A DNA stretch of 64,000 nucleotides from Diadophis punctatus similis. Taxonomy: Eukaryota > Chordata > Lepidosauria > Squamata > Dipsadidae. Shown here in pieces: positions 1-11,148 of this stretch. Both the position numbers and the translations under genes were made by a program. The stretch lies in contig JALIGW010000003.1 in assembly GCA_023053685.1 (NCBI GenBank), positions 143,670,508-143,734,507 on the forward strand. The letters are read 5' to 3'. Positions within the stretch are counted from its first letter, which is position 1. Each line of letters begins with the position of its first letter. Below the pieces are notes generated by a model. The model made no database searches, was not told where the DNA came from, and was given only the letters and a program-made list of their open reading frames with translations.

Positions 1-449
1 AAAATCTTTATTGTTCAGACAGATGACTGTAATTCTTAACTTCATTTTAATGATTTATGCTTCGTTGACAACTATTATAGATAGGCATATATTGCTTGTA
101 TCTTGACAAAGATGAATAGTTTTTAAAATTATACAGTTATTTACTGAAGCTAATCAATGGAGCATTGAACATTTTAACCTAATTCTACAGTGTATATACA
201 TTACCTATTTATCTACTTGATCTAGTTTGTTCTTTGTTTTTCCTTCTCCCCCTCTTTCCCCTCCTTTTTCAAAATGCTTAAAAACAAATTTTAATAATCA
301 GAACAAAGGCACAGGAAAGACTTTATCCACTCAGTGCAGTGCTCAGCAGCAAAGGAAACAATCGTCTATGTTAGCAAATAAATGCAGGTACCCAAGTCCC
401 ATCTAACATTATCTGTTTAGCCTTCATCAAATGCTAATTTTCGAGGATG
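1..449. other. No feature recognised
   Basis: AT-rich sequence. I see no coding signal, terminal repeats or simple-sequence tract before the hAT element that follows. Confidence 0.5.
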
Positions 450-457
450 CTCCAAAG

Positions 458-768
458 CAGGGGTTTCAAACTCGATTTCATTCAGGGCTGCATCAGGGTT
501 GTATTTGACCTCGGGGAGCCAGAGTGGGTGTGGCCAGGGTGGGCGTGGCCAACTCAACGTTACTCGTGTGATCAAATGCCACTTTTGCTAGTAGTTTGTT
601 TTGGTAGCACTCTGCCAGTGAAAACGGAACTCATGAGGGCTGCACGCAGCCTTCCCGGGTTCCGTTTTCCCTGGCAGAGGCATTGCAGGCCGATCCTTCA
701 CTGTTTCCAGGGTGGCCCCACGGACCAGATCCAAGCACCCTCCATGGGCTTTGAGTTTGACACCCCTG
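458..768. mobile_element. Non-autonomous hAT element, CAGGGGTGTC family
   Basis: It begins CAGGGGTTTCAAACTC and ends GAGTTTGACACCCCTG, which are inverted copies of one another. The flanking 8-mers CTCCAAAG (450-457) and CCCTAAAG (769-776) match at 6 of 8 positions, as expected for an aged hAT target duplication. The 311-bp interior has no transposase. Shorter relatives with the same ends lie near 17.4, 50.2, 50.9 and 56.0 kb. Confidence 0.8.
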
Positions 769-932
769 CCCTAAAGTACAGAGGTGGTCATTACTTATTT
801 ATTTATTTTTCGGAGTATAAGACCCACCTTTCCCCCCCTAAAAGAGGCTGAAATTTTGAGTGCGTCTTATACTCCGAATGTAGCTTTTATTAAGCTTTTT
901 TCAGCCCTAACAAGGTGCTAACGAGTGCATCC

Positions 933-1164
933 CCACCTTGCTGGCCTTTCGAAAAGCCATTAAGACATGGCTCTTCCTGCAGGCAGGGTTCTGAGACAAT
1001 TTTACATCTGAGGTCTCCCCCATGTATGTATGGTATTGTGTGTCTTTTTTAAAAACTTTTTAAAATTGTTTTTAATGATTTTATTGTTTGGTGTTCTCTA
1101 AAATGCTGTACACCGCCCTGAGTCCTTAGGGAGTAGGGTGGCATAGAAGAATTCCCAAATAAAA

Positions 1165-1243
<79 letters not shown>

Positions 1244-1245
1244 AT
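933..1245 (+). mobile_element. L2-type LINE, 3' end only
   Basis: It matches the last codons and 3'UTR of the long L2 element at 44.7-47.6 kb: the end of the ORF (AFRKAIKTWLFLQAG), the CCCCATGTATGTATG block, then the CCGCCCTGAGTCCTTAGG motif and an (AAAT)n tail. It is a strongly 5'-truncated copy inserted into the surrounding MITE. Confidence 0.8.
1157..1244 (+). repeat. (AAAT)n microsatellite, L2 tail
   Basis: About 22 uninterrupted tetramers continue the 3' tail of the L2 fragment. They create the repetitive YLFI-type reading frame on the minus strand, which is not a gene. Confidence 0.95.
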
Positions 1246-1774
1246 CTTCTGTGCTTTGCTAGCAAGCAATCGTCTGCCTTTTTTTCCAGCCCTAATGAGG
1301 TGCTAATGAGTGAAGCGATCTTCCGTGCTTTGCTAGTGAAGCGATCTTCCCTTTGCCTGCGTTTCTCATTGTTTCTCTCTCTGAAGAGAGAGAGAGAAGT
1401 GAAGTGTTTTGGAAACTGTTTTTTATCCCCAACCAGGGGATAAAAAGCAAACATGCATGCTCAAAACCAGCAAATTAATGTGCTGAAGCTGACTAGACTG
1501 AGGACTAGCCAGATGAATACGCGGTAGGCAAATTATTTTTTCCCTATTTTCTTCTCAAAAAACCAAGGTGCGTCTTATACTCCGTTGCGTCATTTACTCC
1601 GAAAAATACGGTATACACTACTTACAAATTACAAAGTGCTTTATAAAAAAATATTCAACCAATGAAAATAAAATAAAATAATAAAATGCAACAAGGAAAG
1701 TTATAGAACAGGCCCCTGCTCATGAAAATATTTCCCAGACTATGGTATTTCATGTGGGTCTTTTTTCCATAAAA

Positions 1775-2480
1775 TCATTCAGAATAACAGAATGACAATG
1801 TTGGAAGGGACCTTGGAGGTCTTCTAGTCCAGCACCCTGCTCATGCAGGAAACCCTATATCCGTGATGGTGAACCTATGGCAAGGGTGCCTCAAGTGGCA
1901 CGTGGAGCCATATCGGTGGGCATGCAAACTCAGGTCTAGCGCGCATGCGCACGCTGGCCAGCTGATTTTTGGGCCTTCTGGGCCCACTAGGAGTTGGAAA
2001 ACAGGCTGTTTCCAGCCTCCGGAGGGAGTGGAGTAGGCTGTTTTTGCCCTCCCCATGCTCATAGAAAGGCTCTGGAGCTTGGGGAGAGAGAAAAAAACGG
2101 GCCTTCCAGTTCAACCGGAAGTTGGCAAATGGGCCATTTTCTGCCTCCAGGGGGGTGGGGAAGGCCGTTTTCGCCCTCCACAGGCTCCTAGAAAGGCTCT
2201 GGAGCCTGGGGAGAGCAAAAAACGGGCATACCATTGTGTGCCAGGAGCGGGGGGTATCACGCGTGTATGCGCAGGGGGTGCATGGATTTATGGGTGTGGG
2301 CACACACACACATGACCCCCCGCACTCCCCCCCTTTTGGCATGCAAATCAAAAAAGGTTTGCCATCACTGCCCTATATCATTTCAGACAAATGGTTGTCC
2401 AATCTCTTCTTAAAAACCTCCAGTGTTGGAGCACCCACAACTTCTGGAGCAAATTGTTCTAACTGTCAGGAAATTTCTCA
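1775..2480 (-). mobile_element. CR1 LINE 3' end, split by a hAT element
   Basis: On the minus strand this is the CR1 C-terminal coding end and 3'UTR, with the family tail around GGTCCCTTCCAACATTG. It runs 1775-1860 and resumes at 2371-2480 (GTTGTCCAATCTCTTC and following). The two halves join exactly across the 8-bp duplication CCCTATAT made by the inserted hAT. Confidence 0.85.
1861..2370. mobile_element. Non-autonomous hAT element, GTGATGGCGAACC family
   Basis: It begins CCGTGATGGTGAACCTATGG and ends AGGTTTGCCATCACTG. The 8-bp target duplication CCCTATAT is perfect (1853-1860 and 2371-2378). The 510-bp GC-rich interior has no transposase and contains a GCGCATGCGC palindrome at 1941-1950. 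It shares ends with the large array-bearing element at 4.9-6.65 kb. Confidence 0.9.
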
Positions 2481-3525
2481 GGTGTACATATTCTGAATGT
2501 GTTTCTTGGTCATATGTGTAGTATTTATTCCTAGGAAAGTGCATTCCATCTACTCATTGTGATTCTTTAATCACGATTAACAGAGAAATTTGCTTTTTTC
2601 TGCATTAAGATAGTGAATTTGGTAGCATAATGTTCTGTTTGAAGAACATTATTGTCCATCTGAATTTGTCACTTCTTCAGTGTAGTCCAGTTATTCATAA
2701 AACATCAAATAATAAAACAGTATTAAGATGGCCTTTTGTACTCAATGTTTCAATAATGAACATATTATTAAAAAGATAACCAGTTTTCCTGCTATCCTAC
2801 AAAATTATGTTGATTTCTCATATAACTGCAATTTTCCATTTTAAATAAACAAACATCTTTTTTAAAATTTAAGCCTATTCTTATTTTTCTTGAATGAACA
2901 AACTAAATGTTGAAAAACAAGTTTTTAAAGCCAATCAACGGATGTTCATTTTTGTTGTTAACCCTTAAATAGTCTGAAGAGCATTGAAGGGAATAATTTA
3001 CTCTCTTTTAAATTGTATATCTGCAACACTGAACTTGTGTAGTATTTATTCCTAAGTGCATACTGTATTTGTGTATATGCACATACAAATATACACACAC
3101 ACACATATATATATATGCACATATTTCAAAATTCTAGTATGAGTTAATTATTTCCTTATATAATTATTATGTAACATATTAATTCAATAATCTTTTAAAA
3201 AGATTTTGGACCCAAATGCATGGTAAAGAAGAGTATTAAAATGATTAATAATCTCTGTGCATATGGATGCAAAGTATAGCTTTAATTTTTCTTTTTCTGT
3301 CTAAGACCGAAAATAATTCTGTGTTTATTGCCAGGAATTAAGCATTACTCCATTGCTCCATAGTTAATCTTGCATGGAATCTTTAATCATAGTCTTATTG
3401 TTCTGCTGCATAGTTAAATTGCCAGCAATAAATTACATAATTATTAATGAGGAAGTTATTTTAAAAATCAGAGCTAGACATTCACTGTGTGTGTGGTTGA
3501 AAATACATGAAAGGCCCTACTACTG
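2481..3525. other. No feature recognised, apart from a short CA/TA tract
   Basis: AT-rich unique-looking sequence. A short (AC)n(AT)n run lies near 3090-3118. No coding or terminal-repeat signal was seen. Confidence 0.5.
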
Positions 3526-3527
3526 TA

Positions 3528-3889
3528 CAGGTAGTCCTCAACTTACAACCTCAATTGAACCCAAAATTTATGTTGCTAGGCAGGACAGTTGTTAAGTGAA
3601 TTTTGCCCCATTTTATGACCTTTCTTGCCACCATTGTTAAGTGAATCATTGCAATAGTTAAGTTAGAAACACAGTTGTTAATTGAATCTGGCTTTGACTT
3701 TGCTTGTTAGAAGGTCCCATGACCCTGGGACCCTGCAACCATCATAAATATGAGTCAGTTGCCAAGCGTCTGAATTTTGAACACGTGACCATGGGGATGC
3801 TGTGAAAAATGGTCATAGGTCACTTTTACCAGTGCCATTATAACTTTGAATGGTTACTAAATGAACACTTGCAAGTCGAGGACTATCTG
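3528..3889. mobile_element. TA-flanked MITE (CAGGTAGTCC family), copy 1
   Basis: It begins CAGGTAGTCCTCAACTTAC and ends with an inverted counterpart, GTCGAGGACTATCTG. TA flanks both sides (3526-3527 and 3890-3891). The interior carries the family block around TTGTTAAGTGAATC. It is 362 bp long and has no ORF of note. A Tc1/mariner-type origin is inferred from the TA duplication. Confidence 0.85.
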
Positions 3890-4365
3890 TATAATGGTCC
3901 TCTAGCTTCTAGATATGACTAAAGCTTTGGGAGTTGAATTTCCTTGCTCATTTATGTTTCCGCTGTTTAGGTAGATGATACAATAAAGCAATGAGAGAAT
4001 TCTAACATTTTAGAGAATGAAGAATGAAGAACGACCCAGGAAAAAAAGACATTGTAGTTAAGGATGTGAATGTGCTGCTGAATTATACTGCAAAAGTATA
4101 GAATAAGTAATATTGTGTTAATACAATCATATTTTGACTTTCTTTGAAGAATTCTGGCTCTGTCAAGCTGATGGCTCAATTAAGAGAATGACTTTATGTA
4201 GGTGAAAAAAGAACACCAGATTGCAAAAGATAATTTAAGGGATGTGTTCTTTGTCGATTTTCAAGTAAGAAGGTGAAAAAAGTGTGTTTCTGCATAGATT
4301 CAATACTACAGTATGTTACAGGACCGAGATAGTTGTATATTTAATCCATACTACATGAATATTTC

Positions 4366-4583
4366 TGTTATGTATTAAGGTTTGAATCTGAGTTAACTGC
4401 TCACACCAAGGTCTGCTTTGCAGAGCAGGGAAAATAAAGATCTCTGATTGGTTAGCCCAGCCGGCAGCCCTCTATTTAAAGAGAGCATTGTCGGGCTGGT
4501 TCTTTGCTGGTTACTACTTCACTGAATAAAGAGCTGTTAAGTCACTTTACTGTCTCCAGCCTTTTCAGTCTCAGAACTCAACA
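4366..4583 (+). mobile_element. Solo LTR, 218 bp
   Basis: It starts TGTTATG and ends CTCAACA. The 5-bp direct repeat ATTTC flanks it exactly (4361-4365 and 4584-4588). Promoter-like features lie in the right order: ATTGG (4448-4452), a TATA-type TATTTAAA (4473-4480) and an AATAAA polyadenylation signal (4525-4530). No internal retroviral-type sequence remains, so this is a recombined solo LTR. The superfamily is not determined. Confidence 0.85.
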
Positions 4584-4609
4584 ATTTCCTTCTTCATTCT
4601 TTTTTAATT

Positions 4610-4890
4610 AATTCATGATATCCTAAAGGTGCTTCTTTCAAAAGGCAACTGGACTTTGGTTTTCCTTGAAGACATTTTGCTTCTCATCCAAGAAACTTCT
4701 TCAGTTCTAACTGAATGGTGGAAAATGGAAGCATGTATATTCCTTGCAGCCATCCGGTAGTTAGCACTCTTTCCATGAGTTGTTGAGGCCACTTTATCTG
4801 CACCCTCAGGGTCACTTGAATAGTGCAAATGGTGTGAAACTTTCTTTCTACTGAACTCCTTTCATGAACTGGCTGACCTGGATGATTGAG
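4610..4890 (-). repeat. Degenerate repeat fragment, possibly retroelement-derived
   Basis: The segment around CTTGAAGACATTTTGCTTC and AAGAAACTTCTTCAG resembles a motif I know as dispersed in vertebrate repeats. A Penelope-like origin is possible, but I cannot confirm it here. Confidence 0.3.
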
Positions 4891-4903
4891 AATCTCCATA
4901 GAC

Positions 4904-6649
4904 CCGTGGTGGCGAACCTATGGCACGCGTGCCACAGGTGGCACGCGGAGCCATTTCGGCTGGCACGCCACGGGTCCGGCACATTCTACTTCCGGGTTTC
5001 TGGCGCGCATGCGCAGAGCTGCTAGAGCTACCCGAAGCAGAAGGAGGAGGGGCGGTTTCGCAGGCTGGGCGGCTCGCGTAACCGCTCCCTTCTCCTGCTC
5101 CAAGCCTCGCACTCCGGGCACCAGCCGGAACGCGATGCTGGCAGGAGAAGGAGAAGGGGGCGGTTTTGCAGGCTGGGCGGCTCGCGTAACCGCCCCCTTC
5201 TCCTTCTCCTGCCAGCATCGCGTTCCGGCTGGTGCCCGGAGTGCGAGGCTTGGAGCAGGAGAAGGGAGCGGTTACGCGAGCTGCCCAGCCTGCGAAACCG
5301 CCCCCTTCTCCTGCTCCAAGCCTCGCACTCCGGGCACCAGCCGGAACGCGATGCTGGCAGGAGAAGGAGAAGGGGGCGGTTTCGCAGGCTGGGCGGCTCG
5401 CGTAACCGCCCCCTTCTCCTTCTCCTGCCAGCATCGCGTTCCGGCTGGTGCCCGGAGTGCGAGGCTTGGAGCAGGAGAAGGGAGCGGTTACGCGAGCCGC
5501 CCAGCCTGCGAAACCGCCCCCTTCTCCTCCTCCAAGCCTCGCACTCCGGGCACCAGCCGGAACGCGATGCTGGCAGGAGAAGGAGAAGGGGGCGGTTTCG
5601 CAGGCTGGGCGGCTCGCGTAACCGCTCCCTCCTCCTTCTCCTGCCAGCATCACGTTCCGGCTGGTGCCCGGAGTGCGAGGCTTGGAGCAGGAGAAGGGGG
5701 CGGTTTCGCAGGCTGGGCGGCTCGCGTAACCGCTCCCTTCTCCTGCTCCAAGCCTCGCACTCCGGGCACCAGCCGGAACGTGATGCTGGCAGGAGAAGGA
5801 GGAGGGAGCGGTTACGCGAGCCGCCCAGCCTGCGAAACCGCTCCCTCCTCCTTCTCCTGCCAGCATCACGTTCCGGCTGGTGCCCGGAGTGCGAGGCTTG
5901 GAGCAGGAGAAGGGGGCGGTTTCGCAGGCTGGGCGGCTCGCCTAACCGCTCCCTTCTCCTACTCCAAGCCTCGCACTCCGGGCACCAGCCGGAACGTGAT
6001 GCTGGCAGGAGAAGGAGGAGGGAGCGGTTACATGAGCCGCCCAGCCTGCGAAACCACCCCCTTCTCCTTCTCCTGCCAGCATCATGTTCCGGCTGGTGCC
6101 CGGAGTGCGAGGCTTGGAGCAGGAGAAGGGGGCGGTTTCGCAGGCTGGGCGGCTCGCGTAACCGCTCCCTTCTCCTGCTCCAAGCCTCGCACTCCGGGCA
6201 CCAGCCGGAACGTGATGCTGGCAGGAGAAGGAGGAGGGAGCAGTTACGCGAGCCGCCCAGCCTGCGAAACCGCCCCCTTCTCCTCCTGCCAGCATCACGT
6301 TCCGGCTGGTGCCCGGAGTGCGAGGCTTGGAGCAGGAGAAGGGGGCGGTTTCGCAGGCTGGGCGGCTCGCGTAACCGCTCCCTCCTCCTTCTGCTGTCAG
6401 CCTCACGTTCCAGCTTGTGCCCGGAGTGCGAGGCTTGGAGCAGGAGGAGGAGGGGGCGGTTACACGTGCGCAGTAGATGTGCGCATGCGCGGTACGGGCG
6501 CGTGCGTGGTGCAGGCGCGTGCATGTAGGTGTGGGTGCGCATGCGCGGGGGGGTGCGCATTGCATTTTGGGTAGTGGCACGCGGGAGCGCTGGTGGGTGT
6601 GCGCGCGCCTATTTTTGGCACGCCGAGAGAAAAAGGTTCGCCACCGCTG
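4904..6649. mobile_element. Large non-autonomous hAT element with internal 216-bp palindromic array
   Basis: The ends are CCGTGGTGGCGAACCTATGG and AGGTTCGCCACCGCTG, inverted relative to each other. The 8-bp target duplication CCATAGAC is perfect (4896-4903 and 6650-6657). The element is 1,746 bp and very GC- and CpG-rich against AT-rich surroundings. Its outer segments hold GCGCATGCGC palindromes (5005-5014, 6481-6490, 6537-6546). The centre is a tandem array (see next entry). No transposase is present. The smaller relative at 1861-2370 has matching ends but no array. Confidence 0.9.
5040..6455. repeat. 216-bp tandem array of inverted half-units
   Basis: The anchor CCAGCCGGAACG starts at 5121, 5337, 5553, 5769, 5985 and 6201, an exact 216-bp period over six copies. 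Each unit contains a forward half and its reverse complement (GCATCGCGTTCCGGCTGG against CCAGCCGGAACGCGATGC), so each period can fold into a long hairpin. Because 216 is divisible by 3, reading frames stay open through the array on both strands (about 560 and 510 codons). These are periodicity artefacts with low-complexity Ala/Gly/Arg/Ser content and are not annotated as genes. Confidence 0.93.
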
Positions 6650-6726
6650 CCATAGACATTACTGTATATGTTTCTATTGTATTACCAATGTGTTTTTTTT
6701 TTCTTGTTAAATTTCACTATAATCTA

Positions 6727-6832
6727 TGAGAGAGAGAGAGAGAGGAAGGAAGAGAGGGAGAGGGAGAAGGAGAGGGAGGGAGAGGGAGAGGGAGAGGGAG
6801 AGGGAGAGGGAGAGGGAGAGAGAGAGAGAGAG
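6727..6832. repeat. (GA)n / (GGGAGA)n microsatellite
   Basis: Pure purine tract with GA flanks and a GGGAGA core. It ends at the target duplication of the next hAT element. Confidence 0.95.
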
Positions 6833-6843
6833 ATCACCAGGAA

Positions 6844-7396
6844 CAGTGGTGGGTTCCTACCAGTGCGGTCCACTCTATAGCACCGGTAGCAGCCCGCTGG
6901 TGACATCACAGTACCGGTGCGGTCGGTTGCCGGTGCCTGGGCACAGCCATTTAAAAAAAAAAAATAACATTTTTTAAAACATTTTCTTCTGCACATGCCC
7001 AGAAGCCGAGCTTCCGGCACTGTGCATGTGCTGCCTTCCTATCCCACAGTGCGTCCAAGCAGGGGAGGATGGCTGAGGTAGCGCATGAGATGCTGAAAGA
7101 ACGGGCGGCAGGAGCTATCTCCATTCCCCTCCCTTCAGCAGTCCGAGAAGCCACGAACACGCGGTGATGATTCTAGGCATTTTTGCATGTTTGAGGCTTC
7201 TCGAGCTGCTGAGGGGAGGGGGAATGGGCGGCAGGACCTATCTCAGTTCCCCTCCCTTCAGCAGTCTGAGAAGCCACACCCACCCAGTCACATGGCCGGC
7301 AAACCATGCCCACCTGGTCACATGGCCGGCAAGCCACACCCACAAAATAAGCCACGCCCACAGAGTGGTAGTAAAAAAATTAGGAACCAGCCCCTG
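6844..7396. mobile_element. Non-autonomous hAT element, CAGTGGTGGG family
   Basis: It begins CAGTGGTGGGTTCCTACC and ends GGAACCAGCCCCTG. The 8-bp duplication ACCAGGAA is perfect (6836-6843 and 7397-7404). The interior carries the family's GGTGACATCAC block and repeats such as CACATGGCCGGCAA. It is 553 bp with no transposase. Confidence 0.92.
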
Positions 7397-7404
7397 ACCA
7401 GGAA

Positions 7405-8490
7405 GGTAACAAGCCATTTTTCAAAAGAGTATGGATCCAGCCTGTGGGGTGGATGAGAGATTTCGCGAGCAGGATGAGTTATATCATCTTAGAATTCTGT
7501 TCAAGAATTACAAGTGCTTCAGCAGGAAGCAGGCTAGGGATCATCTTCAAGATCTGCTTCTTCTTTGAGCTAAAAAGACAGGCAATGTAAAATTAAAATG
7601 AGAAACATATCTCATACTCTGAAAGTATCTGCCTGAACTGAGACTGAACTGAGAGTTTGCAAGAAGTTCTGTAATTGTTCCAAATTCATATGACCTGTTC
7701 AGACTTTCAGAGAATAAGGCATTCCTTTGAGAAGATAGTACCGGTGTTGAAACGCACTTCTGATAGCTAGTAGCTCCTTCTTTAAAACATCAAAACTCAT
7801 TTCAACCAGCAGGAGATGTCTTTTTTTTTTTAAAAAAAGGCATAGAGCAATAGGTTCAATCCTTAATTGTCCATTGTACATGCCAACTTAACATCATAAG
7901 AAAATAGGGTTGCTGCTATTTCTATGGCTCTGAGGTCTTGCAGTACTCATTTATCTATTCAGCCAGTCTACTCATTGCCTATTTAAGTGGTACATCTGGA
8001 CCGCTACCTAAATTATAAGGTGCATTTCTGAAGTAACATAGTGACTTGATTCAAGTCAAGATAGTCCCTCAAATACAGGAAGTCAAGATCACCTTGCCTC
8101 CCATACAAGTGGGAATAGGACAAGTAAAACAAGTCCCCAGCCCAGCCTTAGTAAGAGCTAGAGCAAGTTGTAAAGCAAAGAATGAGCAAGAAATAGGAAG
8201 TTGCGATGACATGGCCTCTGACCACTATGATGGAGAAGGTTGTCAGCCCCTGGTCCAAATGCTTCTTTGTGGTGGGACAAGCAGTTGACGTCTCATTAAA
8301 ATGGACGAGATGGGTCTTTGCTTCCAACTGGGCACAATCAAGCCTTCACAACATGCAACAGTAAAATTAGCAATGATACACACAACTTTAATCCAAGACT
8401 TCCTTATGCTCCTTTTGATTCTTCAAGATGGGGAGAATCATGTCTCATGATGATTCCGAAACAAAGAGATACGTCTCTGCCTATCTCTTA
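7405..8490. other. No feature recognised
   Basis: Several short reading frames are present but none resembles a known protein or shows domain-like composition. A short poly-T/poly-A run lies near 7820-7840. Confidence 0.45.
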
Positions 8491-8602
8491 ATAGAATAGA
8501 ATAGAATAGAATAGAATAGAATAGAATAGAATAGAATAGAATAGAATAGAATAGAATAGAATAGAATAGAATAGAATAGAATAGAATAGAATAGAATAGA
8601 AT
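8491..8602 (-). repeat. (AATAG)n microsatellite, Rex1 tail
   Basis: More than 20 pentamers form the expanded 3' tail of the Rex1 copy. Confidence 0.95.
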
Positions 8603-8958
8603 ATTCTTTATTGGCCAAGTGTGATTGGACACACAAGGAATTTGTCTTCAGTGTATAAGCTCTCAGTGTACATAAAAGTTATAAGTGATAAATCACGATC
8701 ATAGTCATCATAAATACATTCATCATGAATCATAAGATACAACACTTAGTGATAGTCATAGGATACTAAATAAGCAATCAAAATCATACTAGGAAACTAA
8801 ATAAAACAATTTACATCGTAAAGATACAAGCAACAAGGTTATAGTCATAGGGAGAAAAGGAGATAGGTAATAGGAAGGATGAGAAGAATAATAGTAATAC
8901 AGTCTTAGTAAATAGTTCGACAGTGTTGTGGGAATTAGTTGTTTAGCAGAATGATGGC
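8491..8958 (-). mobile_element. Rex1-type LINE, 3'UTR and tail
   Basis: On the minus strand this is the same 3'UTR as the longer copy at 16.4-17.3 kb: a block ending in CCAATCACACTTGGCC, then a (TATTC)n tail, seen on the plus strand as (AATAG)n. No coding part is retained. Confidence 0.75.
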
Positions 8959-8974
8959 ATGCGAAAAAAATATA

Positions 8975-9465
8975 GATAATCCTTATTTACTGACTACTCA
9001 GTCAGCGACTGTTCAAAGTTACGACAACAATGAAAAAATGGGTTTAAGACTGGTCCTCAAACTTGCCACAGTTTCAGTATCTCTGCAATCACAGAACTGC
9101 GATTTGGACACTTTGAAAGCAGTGGATTTTTTTTTTTTACAGTGACAGCATTCTACAGTCACCATTTGCGACTTTCACAGCTGGCTTCCTACAAACAAAA
9201 TCAATGGGGAAGCTGGCAGGAAGTTGCAAATAAAAACTGTGAGATGCTGTGGCTGTAAAAAAAATGCACAGTAGTTGCACAGTGCTTAAATCATGGGCAA
9301 GCCACAGTCATTTGAAGTCATGTTTAATGACCCATGATGATTTGCTTAACAAACATAGCGGAAGTGATGTCGGAAGTCCAGTGCAGTCACGTGACATTTC
9401 ATTTAATGACTGCATCGCTTAGTGACAGAGTTGCTGGTCCCAATTGTGGCGGTGAGGAGTACCTG
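8975..9465. mobile_element. TA-flanked MITE (CAGGTAGTCC family), copy 2, diverged
   Basis: The right end GAGGAGTACCTG next to TA and the internal block on Lys/Asn-poor TTTAATGACTGCATCGCTTA match the family. The left end (GATAATCCTTATTTACTGAC) is worn. It lies directly beside the Rex1 3' end. Confidence 0.55.
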
Positions 9466-10031
9466 TATAGTATAACTGAAGACTCCTTTCTTTTTAGCAT
9501 TGGATGCCATTCTTTCTTTCTTTTTCCCCTTCCCAAGATTAGAGAGGCTTATGCAGTGAAATAAATTGAGTTTAGCTTTCTGACAGAGAACACATCTTTA
9601 TTAAGCCCCTAAAATGGAAAGATAATACAGAATAATTTCATGCCTATGTAGTGGAGATGTTAATGAAAGGTCCATTTGTTCATTTAGTGCCTGCCCCTTC
9701 GAAGATCTAGTATAAGAGCAAGGTAGGGGATATATTAAAACATCACTGATATACATCTTTCTCTTTTTTATTGTTATTATTATTTTATTTATTTACTTTC
9801 TTACTTTTTATTTTAAATGTATTGTTTTATCATAGAAAATAAAATACAAAACAGTAAAACAAACAAACAAAATGAAACAAAACAAAAATATATATTCAAC
9901 CCTAACAACAAGAAAAAAGGGAAAAAATTGTGTACAAAATAGGAAGAAAAAGTTAAATTTAACATTTAACATGTAGGATCCACCCTGGTTGGGTGCTAAA
10001 AGAAAAGAAAAAGCAATAAATTCTCCTTCCC

Positions 10032-10034
<3 letters not shown>
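9466..10034. other. No gene; low-complexity A/T-rich stretch
   Basis: Poly-A and poly-T patches around 9770-9960 suggest an old retroposon tail, but I cannot assign a family. Confidence 0.4.
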
Positions 10035-10082
<48 letters not shown>

Positions 10083-10110
10083 GGGAGGGAGGGAGGGAGG
10101 GAGGGAGGGA

Positions 10111-10170
<60 letters not shown>
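10035..10170. repeat. Compound microsatellite (CA)n (GGGA)n (GA)n
   Basis: (CA)n at 10035-10079, (GGGA)n at about 10080-10113 and (GA)n at 10114-10170 form one uninterrupted compound tract. The open frames over it on both strands are artefacts. Confidence 0.95.
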
Positions 10171-10176
<6 letters not shown>

Positions 10177-10494
10177 CAGTATATGTATGAAGAAAGAAGA
10201 AAAAGCAGTCAACAAGATGAACTAAACATTACATTAATCTTCAAATCCCTCTGTTAACCATCTGTTATTATATTTAGTACATAGAAAGTCCACAAACAGT
10301 TTCCAGTTTCTTATAAAGCTGCCTAGTCATGATCTCTAATCAAAGTAGTTAATTTTGCCATTTCTGCTAATTCTTACCTGGCAGAGGAGATACCATGATA
10401 ACTGATGCATGGATTTCTGTGTCTATGCTTCTATCATGGAGCTTAAATGTTGATAAGAATATGTTGGTATACTTTTTAACTTTGCCTTTTTATT

Positions 10495-10604
<110 letters not shown>

Positions 10605-10980
10605 CTGCTTAACTCCAAAGTGCATGTAATTTGCTTCCCAACAAGTTCCTTTTGTAATGGCCTTATTGTCTATTATTATCTCTAAAAGAGTAGCATAAAT
10701 TATTGTAGAGTTTCCCCTCTTCAAGACCAAATTCAAAATAAAATGCTACCCACTGATAGCAATAATGTTTTGGCAAACCAAGACAAAGTTAAAATAGTAA
10801 GCCATATTACAGTAGTCAGGAATGCGTGGAAAGATTAGAGCTGGATTGTGCTGGGTGCTTTGCTGGAATCTGTTAGAATTTAATCATTCTGTGCAGATAA
10901 ATAGGTAGAGGAGGAACAGGATCAAGTGGGGGGAAGCTAGTTTAGGAATAGGCAATCAGGTATCCCAAAAGCATCTAAAC

Positions 10981-11116
10981 CAGTGTTTCCCAACCTTGGC
11001 AACTTGAAGATGTCTGGACTTCAACTCCCAGAATTCCCCAGCCAGCATTCGCTGGCTGGGGAATTCTGGGAGTTGAAGTCCAGACATCTTCAAGTTGCCA
11101 AGGTTGGGAAACACTG
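10981..11116. mobile_element. Perfect foldback hAT MITE
   Basis: Two 66-bp arms (10981-11046 and 11051-11116) are exact reverse complements around the 4-base loop ATTC. The ends are CAGTGTTTCCCAACC and GGTTGGGAAACACTG. The 8-bp duplication ATCTAAAC is perfect (10973-10980 and 11117-11124). A related foldback is at 63.07-63.19 kb and partial copies are at about 13.95 and 63.92 kb. Confidence 0.95.
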
Positions 11117-11148
11117 ATCTAAACCCTCTCAGATTTAGGCATGGTAAG

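Larger units (their letters stand above)
799..1611. mobile_element. TA-flanked MITE (TATAAGACGCACC family), copy A, split by an L2 tail
   Basis: The left end is a decayed form of CCGTATTTTTCGGAGTATAA. The right end is clear: GGTGCGTCTTATACTCCG followed by CCGAAAAATACGG and a TA. An L2 3' end with an AAAT tail is inserted in the middle (about 933-1245). Other copies of the family show the same ends next to TA, which suggests a Tc1/mariner-type origin (inference). No transposase is present. Confidence 0.75.

Noticed and set aside
4610..4890. A Penelope-like element with a hammerhead ribozyme
   Set aside because: The ATGAG/GAAA-like core can be imagined on the minus strand, but the conserved bases and stems are not all there. 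Not enough to call.
5040..6455. Possible CRISPR-like or regulatory repeat array
   Set aside because: The repeats are contiguous inverted half-units without unique spacers, inside a transposon in a vertebrate-type genome.
4886..6574. A 562-codon and a 510-codon ORF on opposite strands
   Set aside because: Both are produced by the 216-bp tandem array, whose period is a multiple of three. The peptides repeat every 72 residues and have no recognisable domain.
8046..8288. 80-codon ORF as a small gene
   Set aside because: There is no recognisable domain, splice context or repeat identity; the length is within chance expectation.
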